Shown here: positions 18,209-26,168 of the stretch, piece by piece | Position numbering within the stretch: position 1 is the stretch's first letter | How the letters are laid out: each line of letters starts with the position of its first letter | From: Jannaschia maritima | GTDB lineage: Bacteria > Pseudomonadota > Alphaproteobacteria > Rhodobacterales > Rhodobacteraceae | Direction: 5' to 3' | Assembly (NCBI RefSeq): GCF_030973515.1 | Contig: NZ_JARGZA010000003.1 | Span: forward strand, 124,001-188,000 | Length of the DNA stretch: 64,000 nucleotides | Program-made: the position numbers and the translations under genes | The notes under the pieces: generated by a model | Told to the model about the DNA's origin: nothing | Database searches by the model: none | What the model saw: only the letters and a program-made list of their open reading frames with translations

Positions 18209-18974
18209 CCTTCACCGATTGCTCGACCAGGGTCCCGGCCCCCATCATCGTCAGGAACGAGGTGTCTGCCGCGTCCCGTCCGACGCCCACGATCGCCACC
18301 TCGTCCGGGCCGGCCATGCCGGTCGCGTCGACGATGTGCCAGGCCCCGTCCAGATAGACCTCCGCCACGGCGTGGAAGTCGGGCGGATCGACATGGGGGG
18401 CATAGACGCTGACCGTCCGCGCGGGGATGCCCCCGGCCCGACACATCGCGATGACCACGTGGGCATAGTCGCGGCACACGCCCTGCCGGCTGACGAAGGT
18501 GTCCGTCGCGGTGGTGCGCGCGTCGCTGGCCCCGGGGACGTAGTCCATCTCCGCGTGCACCCAGTCGCGGATGGCCTGCACCAGGGGGCCGCCGCCCTTG
18601 TCGCCGAACCGGCTGGTCACGAAGGGGACGAAGTCGTCCGAATGGCAATAGCGCGACGCCATCAGGAAGGGCGTGGCCTCCGCGTTCAGGGTCCGGGCGC
18701 GGCGGGCCCGCAGGGCGGACAGATCCACCTTCGGGCGCGTCACCTCGACCACCGCATCGTAGCTGACCTCCAACCGGCCCTCGGCGGCGAACCAGGCGCG
18801 CGTGCCCAGCGCGACGTCGCCGGCGATGCGATCGAAGCCCTCCACCGGGGTGGTCCGGAGGGATTCCTCCATGATCGTCTGGCCCGCGACATGCGCGGCC
18901 TCGATCTGCATCAGACAGTCGACCGTGCCGGACAGGTCGTAGGCGAGGCGGGCTTCGATGGTCATGCGGGTCAT
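18195..18974 (-). CDS. Transglutaminase-like protein
   Basis: A 259-residue protein with an N-terminal beta domain (LAYDLSGTVDCLMQIEA) and a transglutaminase-like core: cysteine in RQGVCRDYAHVVIAMCRAGG, histidine in PDFHAVAEVYLDG, aspartate in WHIVDATG. This catalytic triad is complete, so peptidase or transamidase activity is possible. The family is common in proteobacteria with unknown substrates. Start could be 18974 or 18965; neither has a clear ribosome binding site. It lies 39 bp beyond the end of smc on the same strand. Confidence 0.85.
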   Translation of the reverse strand: MTRMTIEARLAYDLSGTVDCLMQIEAAHVAGQTIMEESLRTTPVEGFDRIAGDVALGTRAWFAAEGRLEVSYDAVVEVTRPKVDLSALRARRARTLNAEATPFLMASRYCHSDDFVPFVTSRFGDKGGGPLVQAIRDWVHAEMDYVPGASDARTTATDTFVSRQGVCRDYAHVVIAMCRAGGIPARTVSVYAPHVDPPDFHAVAEVYLDGAWHIVDATGMAGPDEVAIVGVGRDAADTSFLTMMGAGTLVEQSVKVTEG

Positions 18975-19013
18975 GTCGAATCAAGGCCGGACGGGGCGCG
19001 CTTGTTCCACCGC

Positions 19014-22000
19014 TCAGGCCACCATCTCCTCCGCGGCGCGCAGGTCGACGCTGACCAGCTGGCTGACCCCGGCCTCCACCATGGTCACGCCGAACAGCCG
19101 GTCCATGCGCGACATGGTGACGGCGTGGTGCGTGATGATGAGGAACCGCGTCGCGGTGCGGTTCGTCATCTCGTCCAGCAGGTCGCAGAACCGGGCGACG
19201 TTGGCATCGTCCAGCGGCGCGTCCACCTCGTCGAGCACGCAGATCGGCGCGGGGTTCGCCAGGAACACCGCGAAGATCATGGCGAGCGCGGTCAGGGTCT
19301 GCTCGCCGCCCGACAGCAGAGACAGCGTCGCCAGCCGCTTGCCGGGGGGCTGGCACAGGATCTCCAACCCCGCATCGAGGGGGTCGTCGGATTCCACCAT
19401 CTCGAGCCGCGCCTCGCCGCCGCCGAAGAGGTGCCCGAACAGGGCGGCGAAGTTGGCGTTCACCGTTCGGAACGCGTCGCGCAACCGCTGCCGCCCTTCC
19501 TGGTTCAGCTTGGCGATCCCTTCGCGCAGCGCCCCGATCGCCGCGTCGAGGTCGGCGCGCTCCGCTGCCAGCGCATCGCGTTCGGCGCGCACGGCGGCGG
19601 CGTCCTCCTCCGCACGAAGGTTGACCGATCCCAGCGCGTCCCGCTTGCGGCGCAGCGCGGCGACCGTGGCGGTCAGCGTTTCGACGTCCGGCGTGTCGGC
19701 ATCGCGTAGCTCCAAGCGTGCCCCGACGACGTCCGCCGTCGTGCCGGACGCCTCGGCCAGCGCCGCCCACGCGGCGGCTGCGGCGGCGCGGGCGGTGGCC
19801 ACCCGCTCCTCCGCCCGGGCGGCGACCTCCCGCGCGGCGGCGGCGGCCCGCTCGGCGTCCCGTTCCGCGGTCGCGGCATCGCGGGCAACGCCTTCCGCGC
19901 GGGACAGGGCATCGCGGGCGGCGGCGTCCCGTGCGGCGGCCGTGGCCCCTTGCCGATCCAGACCGTCGGCCTCCCCTGCCAGTTCGACGGGCCGGGCCCG
20001 CGCGCGGGACAGGTCGGCCGTCAGCGCCGCGACCCGGCCTTCCAGGGCATCGCCGCGACCGTCCGCGTCGACCGCCCGCCGTCGCCAATCGTCCAGGTCG
20101 CGGGACAGGTCGGCGGCCCGCCTGGATGCGTCCGCGGCCCCGCGGTCCAATCCGTCCGCTTGGGCCCGGGCGGCGCGGGCGGCAGCGCGAGCGGCGTCGG
20201 CGGCGTCCTTCGCCGCGGCGAGCCGGTTCCGCGCGTCGTCGAGGGGCGGCAGGGCGTCCCGTGCCTCCACCGCCTCCGCCGCGTCCCGTCGCAGGCGGAC
20301 CAGGTCGTCGCGAGCGGTCGCGGCCCGGTCGCGCGCGGCATCGAAGGCTGCGGCGTCGCGGTCCCGCTGCCCGTCCAGCCGGGCCAGGTCGCGCCCGGCC
20401 CGCAGGGCCGCCGCGTCGGCCGCGTTGCGGTCGGATCGGGCCGCATCCTCCGCCGCCCGGGCGTCGCGCAACGCGGTCGCGGCGACGTCATGCCCGGCCT
20501 TCGCCGCGTCCGCCGCCGCGTCGGCCTCCGCCAGTTCCCGTTCCGCCGCGGCCAGGCGGTTCACACGTTCCAGCCGCAGGGCGTTCGGCGCGGCCTCCGC
20601 CGTGGCGGGCCGATGCAGGCCGTCCCAGCGCCACACGGCCCCCTCCCGCGACACGAGCACCTGCCCGGGTCCGAGGGCCGCGTGCCGGTCCGTCCCGTCC
20701 GCGTCGTCCACGATTCCCGTCGCGGCCACGCGCCGGGCCAGGGCGTCCGGGACGTCGACGTGGTCCGACAGGGGCACGGCGCCCGCGACGTCCGTGCCGT
20801 CCAGGGGCGGCAGGGCGTGCCATCCCGCCCCGTCCGGCCCGGCCGGTCCCCCCTGCAGGGCATCGTCCAGCGCGGCGGCCAAGGCGGCCTCGTATCCGGG
20901 TCGCGCTGATACCGCGTCGATCAGACGGTCGCCCGCGGCAGGGTCCCGACCGAGCGCGTCGCGCAGGGACGCGACCTCCGCCCCGAGCGTGGCGCGCGCC
21001 GCAGCCGTCCGCGCGCGCTCGGCCTCCGTGCCCCGCGCCCGGTCCTGCGCCGCGATGCGCGCGGCGTCGGCGGCCTCGAGCGCGGCCTCGGCATCCCTCA
21101 GGGCGGCGGCGGCGTCATCGCGCGCCCGTTCGGCCGCGGCGACCTCCGCGCCCCGTGCCGCCACGGCCCGGTCGGCCCCCGCTTCGGCGTCCCGCGCCGC
21201 GCGGTCCGCGGCCTCGGCACGTGACAGGTCCCGCGCGACCTGCGCCGCGCGGTCGTCCGCCGCCCGGTGGCGGGCGGTCAGATCGGCGGTCGCCTCGGCC
21301 ACGGTCGCCACCGCCCGCTCCGCCTCCGCCGCGTCGTGCTGCGCCCCGTCCGCGGCACGGTCGGCGTCTGGGCGCGCAGCCTCCGCCGCCGCCGCCTCCC
21401 GGCGGGCGCGGTCCAGGCCCTCCTCCAACCGGGCGACGGTGGCGGCGGCGTCGGCCACGCGCGCGGCTTCCGCCGCCGCGTCCTGGCGGGCCTGCCCCAA
21501 ACGGTCCGCCAGGTCCGCGACCGCCCGTTCGGCCGCCTCGACGCGCCCCGCCAGCGCATCGCGCGCCGCCGCGATCCGCTGGACCAGGGCCGCGCCCACG
21601 GCGGCCTCCTCCCGCAGGGGGGGCAAGGCGTCGTCGCCGGCTTGCCGTGCCGCGCCGGCGGTGGCGACGTTTCGCGCCGTGCGGGCCACGATCGCCCGCG
21701 CGTCCCGCAGGGCCGCATCCGCCCCGGCCGCGTCCGCGTCCGCGTCCCGCGCGCGGCGCCACGCCAGCGTCGCCTCCGCGTCGCGCAGGGATTGGGACAG
21801 CTCCCTGTAGCGTCGCGCCTGCCCCGCCTGGCGGGTCAGCGACGACAACTGGGTTTCGAGCCGGTCGGCCACCTGCGCCAGCCGGTCCAGGTTGCTTTCT
21901 GCGGCGTCCAACCGCAGGTCGGCCTCGTGGCGGCGCTGGTACAGGCCGCCGATGCCCGCCGCCTCCTCCAGGATGCGCCGGCGGGCGTGCGGCTTGGCCG

Positions 22001-22460
22001 CGATCAGCTCCGCGATCTGGCCCTGGCGCACCAGGGCGGGCGAATGCGCCCCCGTTCCGGCATCGGCGAACAGGACCTGCACGTCGCGGGCCCGGACCTC
22101 GCGCCCGTTCAGCCGATAGGTCGAGCCCGCGTCCCGCGCGATGCGCCGCACCACGTCGATGCGGTCGGCGTCGTTGAAGCCCGCGGGCGCGGTGCGGTCG
22201 GCGTTGTCGAGCGACAGGGTCACTTCGGCGAAGGGGCGGGCGGGTCGGCTGGCCGCGCCGGCGAAGATCACGTCCTCCATCCCCGCGCCGCGCATGGCCG
22301 TCGGGCGAGTCTCCCCCATCACCCAGCGCATCGCCTCCAGCAGGTTGGACTTGCCACAGCCGTTGGGCCCCACCACGCCGGTCAGGCCGTCGACGACCGG
22401 CAGGTCGGTCGGGTCCACGAAGGACTTGAAGCCGTTCAAGCGGAGCTTGTCGAATCGCAT
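19014..22460 (-). CDS. smc: Chromosome segregation ATPase SMC
   Basis: An 1148-residue protein, the usual SMC length. Walker A is GPNGCGKSN (31-39) after MRFDKLRLNGFKSFVDPT; two alanine-rich coiled coils surround a hinge (about 500-640, with VPLSDHVDVPDALA); the C-terminal head carries LLSGGEQTLTALAMIFA and the Walker B CVLDEVDAPLDDANV. SMC dimers with ScpAB compact and organise the chromosome. ATG at 22460; the frame stays open far upstream (antisense to cbiM and cobW) only because of base composition. It splits the cobalamin genes into two groups. Confidence 0.96.
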   Translation of the reverse strand: MRFDKLRLNGFKSFVDPTDLPVVDGLTGVVGPNGCGKSNLLEAMRWVMGETRPTAMRGAGMEDVIFAGAASRPARPFAEVTLSLDNADRTAPAGFNDADRIDVVRRIARDAGSTYRLNGREVRARDVQVLFADAGTGAHSPALVRQGQIAELIAAKPHARRRILEEAAGIGGLYQRRHEADLRLDAAESNLDRLAQVADRLETQLSSLTRQAGQARRYRELSQSLRDAEATLAWRRARDADADAAGADAALRDARAIVARTARNVATAGAARQAGDDALPPLREEAAVGAALVQRIAAARDALAGRVEAAERAVADLADRLGQARQDAAAEAARVADAAATVARLEEGLDRARREAAAAEAARPDADRAADGAQHDAAEAERAVATVAEATADLTARHRAADDRAAQVARDLSRAEAADRAARDAEAGADRAVAARGAEVAAAERARDDAAAALRDAEAALEAADAARIAAQDRARGTEAERARTAAARATLGAEVASLRDALGRDPAAGDRLIDAVSARPGYEAALAAALDDALQGGPAGPDGAGWHALPPLDGTDVAGAVPLSDHVDVPDALARRVAATGIVDDADGTDRHAALGPGQVLVSREGAVWRWDGLHRPATAEAAPNALRLERVNRLAAAERELAEADAAADAAKAGHDVAATALRDARAAEDAARSDRNAADAAALRAGRDLARLDGQRDRDAAAFDAARDRAATARDDLVRLRRDAAEAVEARDALPPLDDARNRLAAAKDAADAARAAARAARAQADGLDRGAADASRRAADLSRDLDDWRRRAVDADGRGDALEGRVAALTADLSRARARPVELAGEADGLDRQGATAAARDAAARDALSRAEGVARDAATAERDAERAAAAAREVAARAEERVATARAAAAAAWAALAEASGTTADVVGARLELRDADTPDVETLTATVAALRRKRDALGSVNLRAEEDAAAVRAERDALAAERADLDAAIGALREGIAKLNQEGRQRLRDAFRTVNANFAALFGHLFGGGEARLEMVESDDPLDAGLEILCQPPGKRLATLSLLSGGEQTLTALAMIFAVFLANPAPICVLDEVDAPLDDANVARFCDLLDEMTNRTATRFLIITHHAVTMSRMDRLFGVTMVEAGVSQLVSVDLRAAEEMVA

Positions 22461-22614
22461 GTGTCGGTCCGGTCCCGGCCAGGCGCGGCGGACTGCACGA
22501 CGATCGCCCCGAAAGGTCAAGTTGCCCCCACGGCGCGGTCGCGCCACGGGGCGGGGATGTCGCATCGGCGCTTGACCCCCACGGCGTCCCGCGCGCATCG
22601 TCGGCCCCGCAAAG

Positions 22615-22805
22615 GTGGTCGCGCGGGTCCCTTCGGATCGGCACGACTGAAACGGGAATGCGGTGAGGATGACCCAATCCGGGGTCCGAACCCGCAGCCG
22701 CCCCCGCGACTGTAAGCGGAGAGCGGGGCGCATCCACGCCACTGGGCCATCCGGCCCGGGAAGGCCGCGCCCCCGCATCGACCCGCCAGCCAGGAGACCG
22801 GCCTT
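22615..22805 (+). ncRNA. Cobalamin riboswitch
   Basis: The core motifs occur in order: AACGGGAATGCGGTG (about 22650), CCCCCGCGACTGTAAGCGG (about 22700), GCCACTGGGCC, CCGGGAAGGCC and the highly conserved AGCCAGGAGACCGGCC (about 22788-22803). This is the adenosylcobalamin-sensing aptamer. Ends are approximate. It precedes the cobalt-transport gene cbiM and should lower its expression when cobalamin is plentiful. Confidence 0.95.
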
Positions 22806-22820
22806 CGCGTATATCAACCG

Positions 22821-22838
22821 CCCGTCGGGTGTGACGGG
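22821..22838 (+). promoter_or_regulatory. Hairpin between riboswitch and cbiM start
   Basis: CCCGTC (22821-22826) and GACGGG (22833-22838) can form a 6-bp stem 22 nt before the cbiM ATG. It is a candidate part of the expression platform; no T-tract follows, which favours control of translation over termination. Confidence 0.45.
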
Positions 22839-22859
22839 CCACAGGATCGGACTCTGACG

Positions 22860-23537
22860 ATGCACATCGAACCCGGAATCGTGGACGGCGCCAAGATGGC
22901 GCTGGCCGTGGCCACCGCCGCCGGCGCGGGCGCCTATACCCTCAAACTCGCCTGGACGGACGCGAAGGCCCGCGGCGTGGCGCCGCTGGCCGTGCGCAGC
23001 GCGCTCGCCGCCCTCGGCACCTTCGTCTTCTTCGAGGTGCTGCCGCACTTCGCCGTCGGCGTGTCGGAGGTGCACTTCATCCTGGCCACGACGCTGTTCC
23101 TGATCCTGGGGGCGGCCCCCGCCGCCATCGGGCTGGCGCTGGGCCTCCTGGTGCAGGGGGCGTTCTTCGCGCCGTCGGACCTGCCGATGTTCTTCGTCAA
23201 CGTCACGACGCTGCTCGTGCCTCTGTTCGCGACCCTGGCGCTGGCCCGTCGGGTGATCCCGCGGGACGTGGCCTATGTGGACCTGGAATACGGACAGGTC
23301 CTGAAGCTGTCGCTGGCCTATCAGGGCGGCGTGGTGGCCTGGGTCGCGTTCTGGGTCCTCTATGGCCAGGGGGTCGGGGCGGAGACGATGGCGTCGGTGG
23401 CGACCTTCGGCGCGGCCTACATGCTGGTGGTGCTGATCGAGCCCGTGGTGGATCTGGGCGCGCTGGCGCTGGCCAAGCGGTTCCGGTCCGCCCGGGGCAG
23501 CGGCGCCCTCTCGACGCGCCTCTATTCGCCGGCCTGA
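22860..23537 (+). CDS. cbiM: CbiM-type cobalt/ECF transporter permease
   Basis: A 225-residue protein with about six membrane helices starting MHIEPGIVDGAKMALAVATAAG; the His2-containing N-terminus is the metal-binding feature of CbiM/NikM proteins. FFEVLPHFAVGVSEVHFILATTLFL and GAAPAAIGLALGLLVQGA are typical. It would import cobalt. No adjacent CbiN, CbiQ or CbiO was found, so it either uses distant partners or belongs to the solitary CbiM-like group. It is controlled by the cobalamin riboswitch immediately upstream. Confidence 0.9.
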   Translation: MHIEPGIVDGAKMALAVATAAGAGAYTLKLAWTDAKARGVAPLAVRSALAALGTFVFFEVLPHFAVGVSEVHFILATTLFLILGAAPAAIGLALGLLVQGAFFAPSDLPMFFVNVTTLLVPLFATLALARRVIPRDVAYVDLEYGQVLKLSLAYQGGVVAWVAFWVLYGQGVGAETMASVATFGAAYMLVVLIEPVVDLGALALAKRFRSARGSGALSTRLYSPA

Positions 23538-23643
23538 CCGGCCCCCTTCGGTTCCACGGCCCGTCCGCACCCCGCGGGCGGGCCGTTCCCCGTTCGCCAC
23601 CCCGTTCCCATTCCGATCCCCTTCCGCGCCGAGGAGCGTTCCC

Positions 23644-24726
23644 ATGCCCGCGAAGATCCCCGCCACCATCGTCACCGGCTTCCTGGGCGCCGGAAAAACG
23701 ACCCTGATCCAGCACCTGATGACCCACGCCGACCGGCGCATCGCCCTGATCGTCAACGAGTTCGGCGACCTGGGCGTCGATGGCGACATCCTGCGCGGCT
23801 GCGGGATCGAGGGGTGCTCCGACGACGACATGATCGAGCTGTCGAACGGCTGCATCTGCTGCACGGTGGCCGACGACTTCGTGCCCGCGATGCAGAAGCT
23901 GCTGGACCGCGCCGACCCGCCCGAGCACATCGTGATCGAGACGTCGGGCCTGGCGCTGCCCCAGCCCCTGGTCCGCGCCTTCGCCTGGCCGGACCTCGCG
24001 ACCCGCGTCACGGTGGACGGCGTCGTCACCGTCCTGGACGGGCCGGCCGTCGCGGAGGGGACCTTTGCCGCCGACGTGGCCGCCGTGGACCGGCAACGCG
24101 CGGCCGACGACGGACTGGACCACGAGACGCCGCTGTCCGAACTCTACGCCGATCAGGTCGCCTGCGCGGACATGATCGTCCTGAACAAGACCGACCTGAT
24201 GGAGGACGTGCCCGCGATGCTGGACCGACTGCGCGTGGAGGTCCGCGCCGGCGTCCAGATCGTGCCCGCCGTGAAGGGCGCCCTGCCCGCCGACGTGCTG
24301 CTAGGCCGATCCATGGCGGCCGAGGACGACATGACCGCCCGGCACGAAGTGCATCATCACCATCACCACGACGACGACCATCACGACGACCACCATCATC
24401 ACGACCACGGCCACGACGACCACGGGCACGACGCCTTCGAAAGCTTCGTGGTCCACGGCGCGCCGGTCGCGGACCCGGCGCGCTTCGCCGACGAGCTGGC
24501 GTCGCTGATCCGGCATCACGGCATCCTGCGCCTGAAGGGGTTCGCCGCCGTCGAAGGCCGCCCCATGCGGCTGACGGTGCAGGCGGTGGGCCCGCGCGTG
24601 GCGCATCATTACGACCGGCCCTGGGGCGCCGACGCACCCGCCACCCGGCTGGTCGTGATCGGTCCGCGCGGCCTGGACCGCTCCGCGATCGAGCGCAGCC
24701 TGTCCGGCGCCCTGGCCCCCGCCTGA
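23644..24726 (+). CDS. cobW: CobW-family metallochaperone GTPase
   Basis: A 360-residue G3E GTPase: Walker A TGFLGAGKTT (11-20), metal-binding CICC (70-73), NEFGDLGVDGD, Walker-type DETSGLA region (VIETSGLALPQP), NKTDLMED, and a histidine/aspartate-rich run at about residues 234-262 before the CobW C-terminal domain. CobW is thought to deliver cobalt to the CobNST chelatase. It lies 106 bp after cbiM and overlaps the following acetyltransferase start by one base. Confidence 0.94.
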   Translation: MPAKIPATIVTGFLGAGKTTLIQHLMTHADRRIALIVNEFGDLGVDGDILRGCGIEGCSDDDMIELSNGCICCTVADDFVPAMQKLLDRADPPEHIVIETSGLALPQPLVRAFAWPDLATRVTVDGVVTVLDGPAVAEGTFAADVAAVDRQRAADDGLDHETPLSELYADQVACADMIVLNKTDLMEDVPAMLDRLRVEVRAGVQIVPAVKGALPADVLLGRSMAAEDDMTARHEVHHHHHHDDDHHDDHHHHDHGHDDHGHDAFESFVVHGAPVADPARFADELASLIRHHGILRLKGFAAVEGRPMRLTVQAVGPRVAHHYDRPWGADAPATRLVVIGPRGLDRSAIERSLSGALAPA

Positions 24727-25181
24727 TGCTGATCGTGGGCCCGGCCGACCCCGGCGCGCCGGGACCCCGGGCCCTGCTGGAACGGTCCCACGCCCTGATG
24801 CGGGCGCTGTTCGAGCCGGACCAGAACCATGTCCTCGACGTCGCCGCCCTGCGGGGCGACGACATCCGCTTCCTGGCGGCGCGGAAAGGCGACACGGTCC
24901 TGGGCGTCGGCGCCTTGGCATCGCGGGACGGATACGCGGAGGTGAAGTCGATGTTCACCGACCCGGCCGCGCGGGGACGCGGCGTGGCCGACGCGATCCT
25001 GCGCGCGCTGATCGACCTGGGCGTGGCGGACGGGCACCCCGTCATCCGGTTGGAAACGGGGCACGGCCTGGATGCCGCGCACCGGCTGTACGAACGCCAC
25101 GGCTTCGTCCGCTGCGGGCCCTTCGGCGCGTATCCGGACGACCCCGCCAGCCTGTTCTACGAACGCGCGGCGGACCCCTAG
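24726..25181 (+). CDS. GNAT-family N-acetyltransferase
   Basis: A 151-residue protein with the acetyl-CoA loop in DPAARGRGVADAILRALIDLG and the C-terminal LYERHGFVRCGPFG, both diagnostic of GNAT enzymes; VKSMFTDP is the preceding strand. The ATG overlaps the cobW stop (TGATG), so the two are translationally coupled. The acceptor is unknown. Its end overlaps the convergent psuG by 4 bp. Confidence 0.9.
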   Translation: MLIVGPADPGAPGPRALLERSHALMRALFEPDQNHVLDVAALRGDDIRFLAARKGDTVLGVGALASRDGYAEVKSMFTDPAARGRGVADAILRALIDLGVADGHPVIRLETGHGLDAAHRLYERHGFVRCGPFGAYPDDPASLFYERAADP

Positions 25182-26089
25182 GCCCAGCTGCCGGTCCCGG
25201 CCTCGGCCACCGCGATCCGGGCGGCCAGCCGGGCGTTGTCCAGCACGAGCGCGACGTTCGCGTCCAGCGCCGCCCCGTCCGTGACCGCGTTCAACCGACC
25301 CAGCAGGAACGGCGTCACGTCCTTGCCCCGCACCCCCTGCGCGTCGGCCTCCGCCAGGGCCGCCGCGATCTCGGCGTCCATGTGTTCGGCGGAAAGGGCG
25401 TGGGATGCGGGAATGGGGTTCGCCACCAGCATCCCGGTCCCCAGGCCCAGCGCACGGTGGGCCGCGCGCATGGCGGCGATCGCGGCCGGGTCGTCGGCGC
25501 GTTCCGGCGTGGGGCAGCCCGAATCGCGGGTGTAGAAGGCGGGGAACGCGTCCGCGCCGAAGGTCACGACCGGCACGCGCAGGGTTTCCAGGACCTCCAG
25601 CGTGCGGGGGATGTCCAGGATCGACTTCACGCCCGCGCAGACGACCAGCACGTCGGTCGCGGCCAGTTCCGTCAGGTCGGCGCTGACGTCCATGCCGTCC
25701 CCCCGGTGCACCCCGCCGATGCCGCCCGTGGCGAAGGTGCCGATCCCCGCCAGGGCCGCGATCCGCATGGTCGCGCTGACCGTGGTGCCCGCGTGACGGC
25801 GATGCACGACGGCCGCGCCCAGGTCCCGGCTGGCCGCCTTCACGACCGTTTCGTCCTGCCCCAGCAGCGCGATGTCGGCCTCCGTCAGACCCGCGCGCAA
25901 ACGGCCGTCCAGCACGGCGATCGTAGCGGGCACGGCCCCTTCGTCGCGGACCGCGTCCTCGACGGCGCGCGCGACCTCCGCGTTGCGGGGCCACGGCATG
26001 CCGTGGCTGATGATGGTGGACTCTAGGGCCACCACGGGGCGCCCCGCGGACAGGGCGGCGGCGACGTCGTCGGACAGGATCGGTGTCAT
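25178..26089 (-). CDS. psuG: Pseudouridine-5'-phosphate glycosidase
   Basis: A 303-residue enzyme that splits pseudouridine 5'-phosphate to uracil and ribose 5-phosphate. Motifs: VALESTIISHGMPWPRN, GGIGGVHRGD, DLTELAATDVLVVCAGVKSILDIP, TFGADAFPAFYTRDSG and VANPIPASHAL. No psuK kinase gene is adjacent. It is divergent from cobN, with 79 bp between starts, including an inverted repeat. Confidence 0.95.
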   Translation of the reverse strand: MTPILSDDVAAALSAGRPVVALESTIISHGMPWPRNAEVARAVEDAVRDEGAVPATIAVLDGRLRAGLTEADIALLGQDETVVKAASRDLGAAVVHRRHAGTTVSATMRIAALAGIGTFATGGIGGVHRGDGMDVSADLTELAATDVLVVCAGVKSILDIPRTLEVLETLRVPVVTFGADAFPAFYTRDSGCPTPERADDPAAIAAMRAAHRALGLGTGMLVANPIPASHALSAEHMDAEIAAALAEADAQGVRGKDVTPFLLGRLNAVTDGAALDANVALVLDNARLAARIAVAEAGTGSWA

Positions 26090-26119
26090 GGCAGGGGTCC
26101 TGCACCGACCGCGCGCGGA

Positions 26120-26132
26120 GGGCAAGTTGCCC
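26120..26132. promoter_or_regulatory. Inverted repeat GGGCAA-G-TTGCCC between psuG and cobN
   Basis: A perfect 6-bp dyad in the 79-bp divergent region. The 11-mer CAAGTTGCCCC that it contains also occurs at 22518-22528 between smc and cbiM, the other divergent region with a cobalamin gene on the plus strand. A shared operator is possible but chance cannot be excluded. Confidence 0.3.
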
Positions 26133-26168
26133 CTTGCGTCCCCGTCCACGGATGACACACCCGGCCCC

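Noticed and set aside
18958-22177. Very long plus-strand open frames (up to 950 codons) opposite smc
   Set aside because: Low-complexity Ala/Ser/Arg or Pro/Arg strings mirrored from the alanine-rich coiled coils of SMC.
22461-24029. Upstream extension of the smc frame across the riboswitch, cbiM and part of cobW
   Set aside because: The SMC N-terminus (MRFDKLRLNGFKSF) is at 22460; the added 523 residues have no SMC similarity and lie antisense to real genes.
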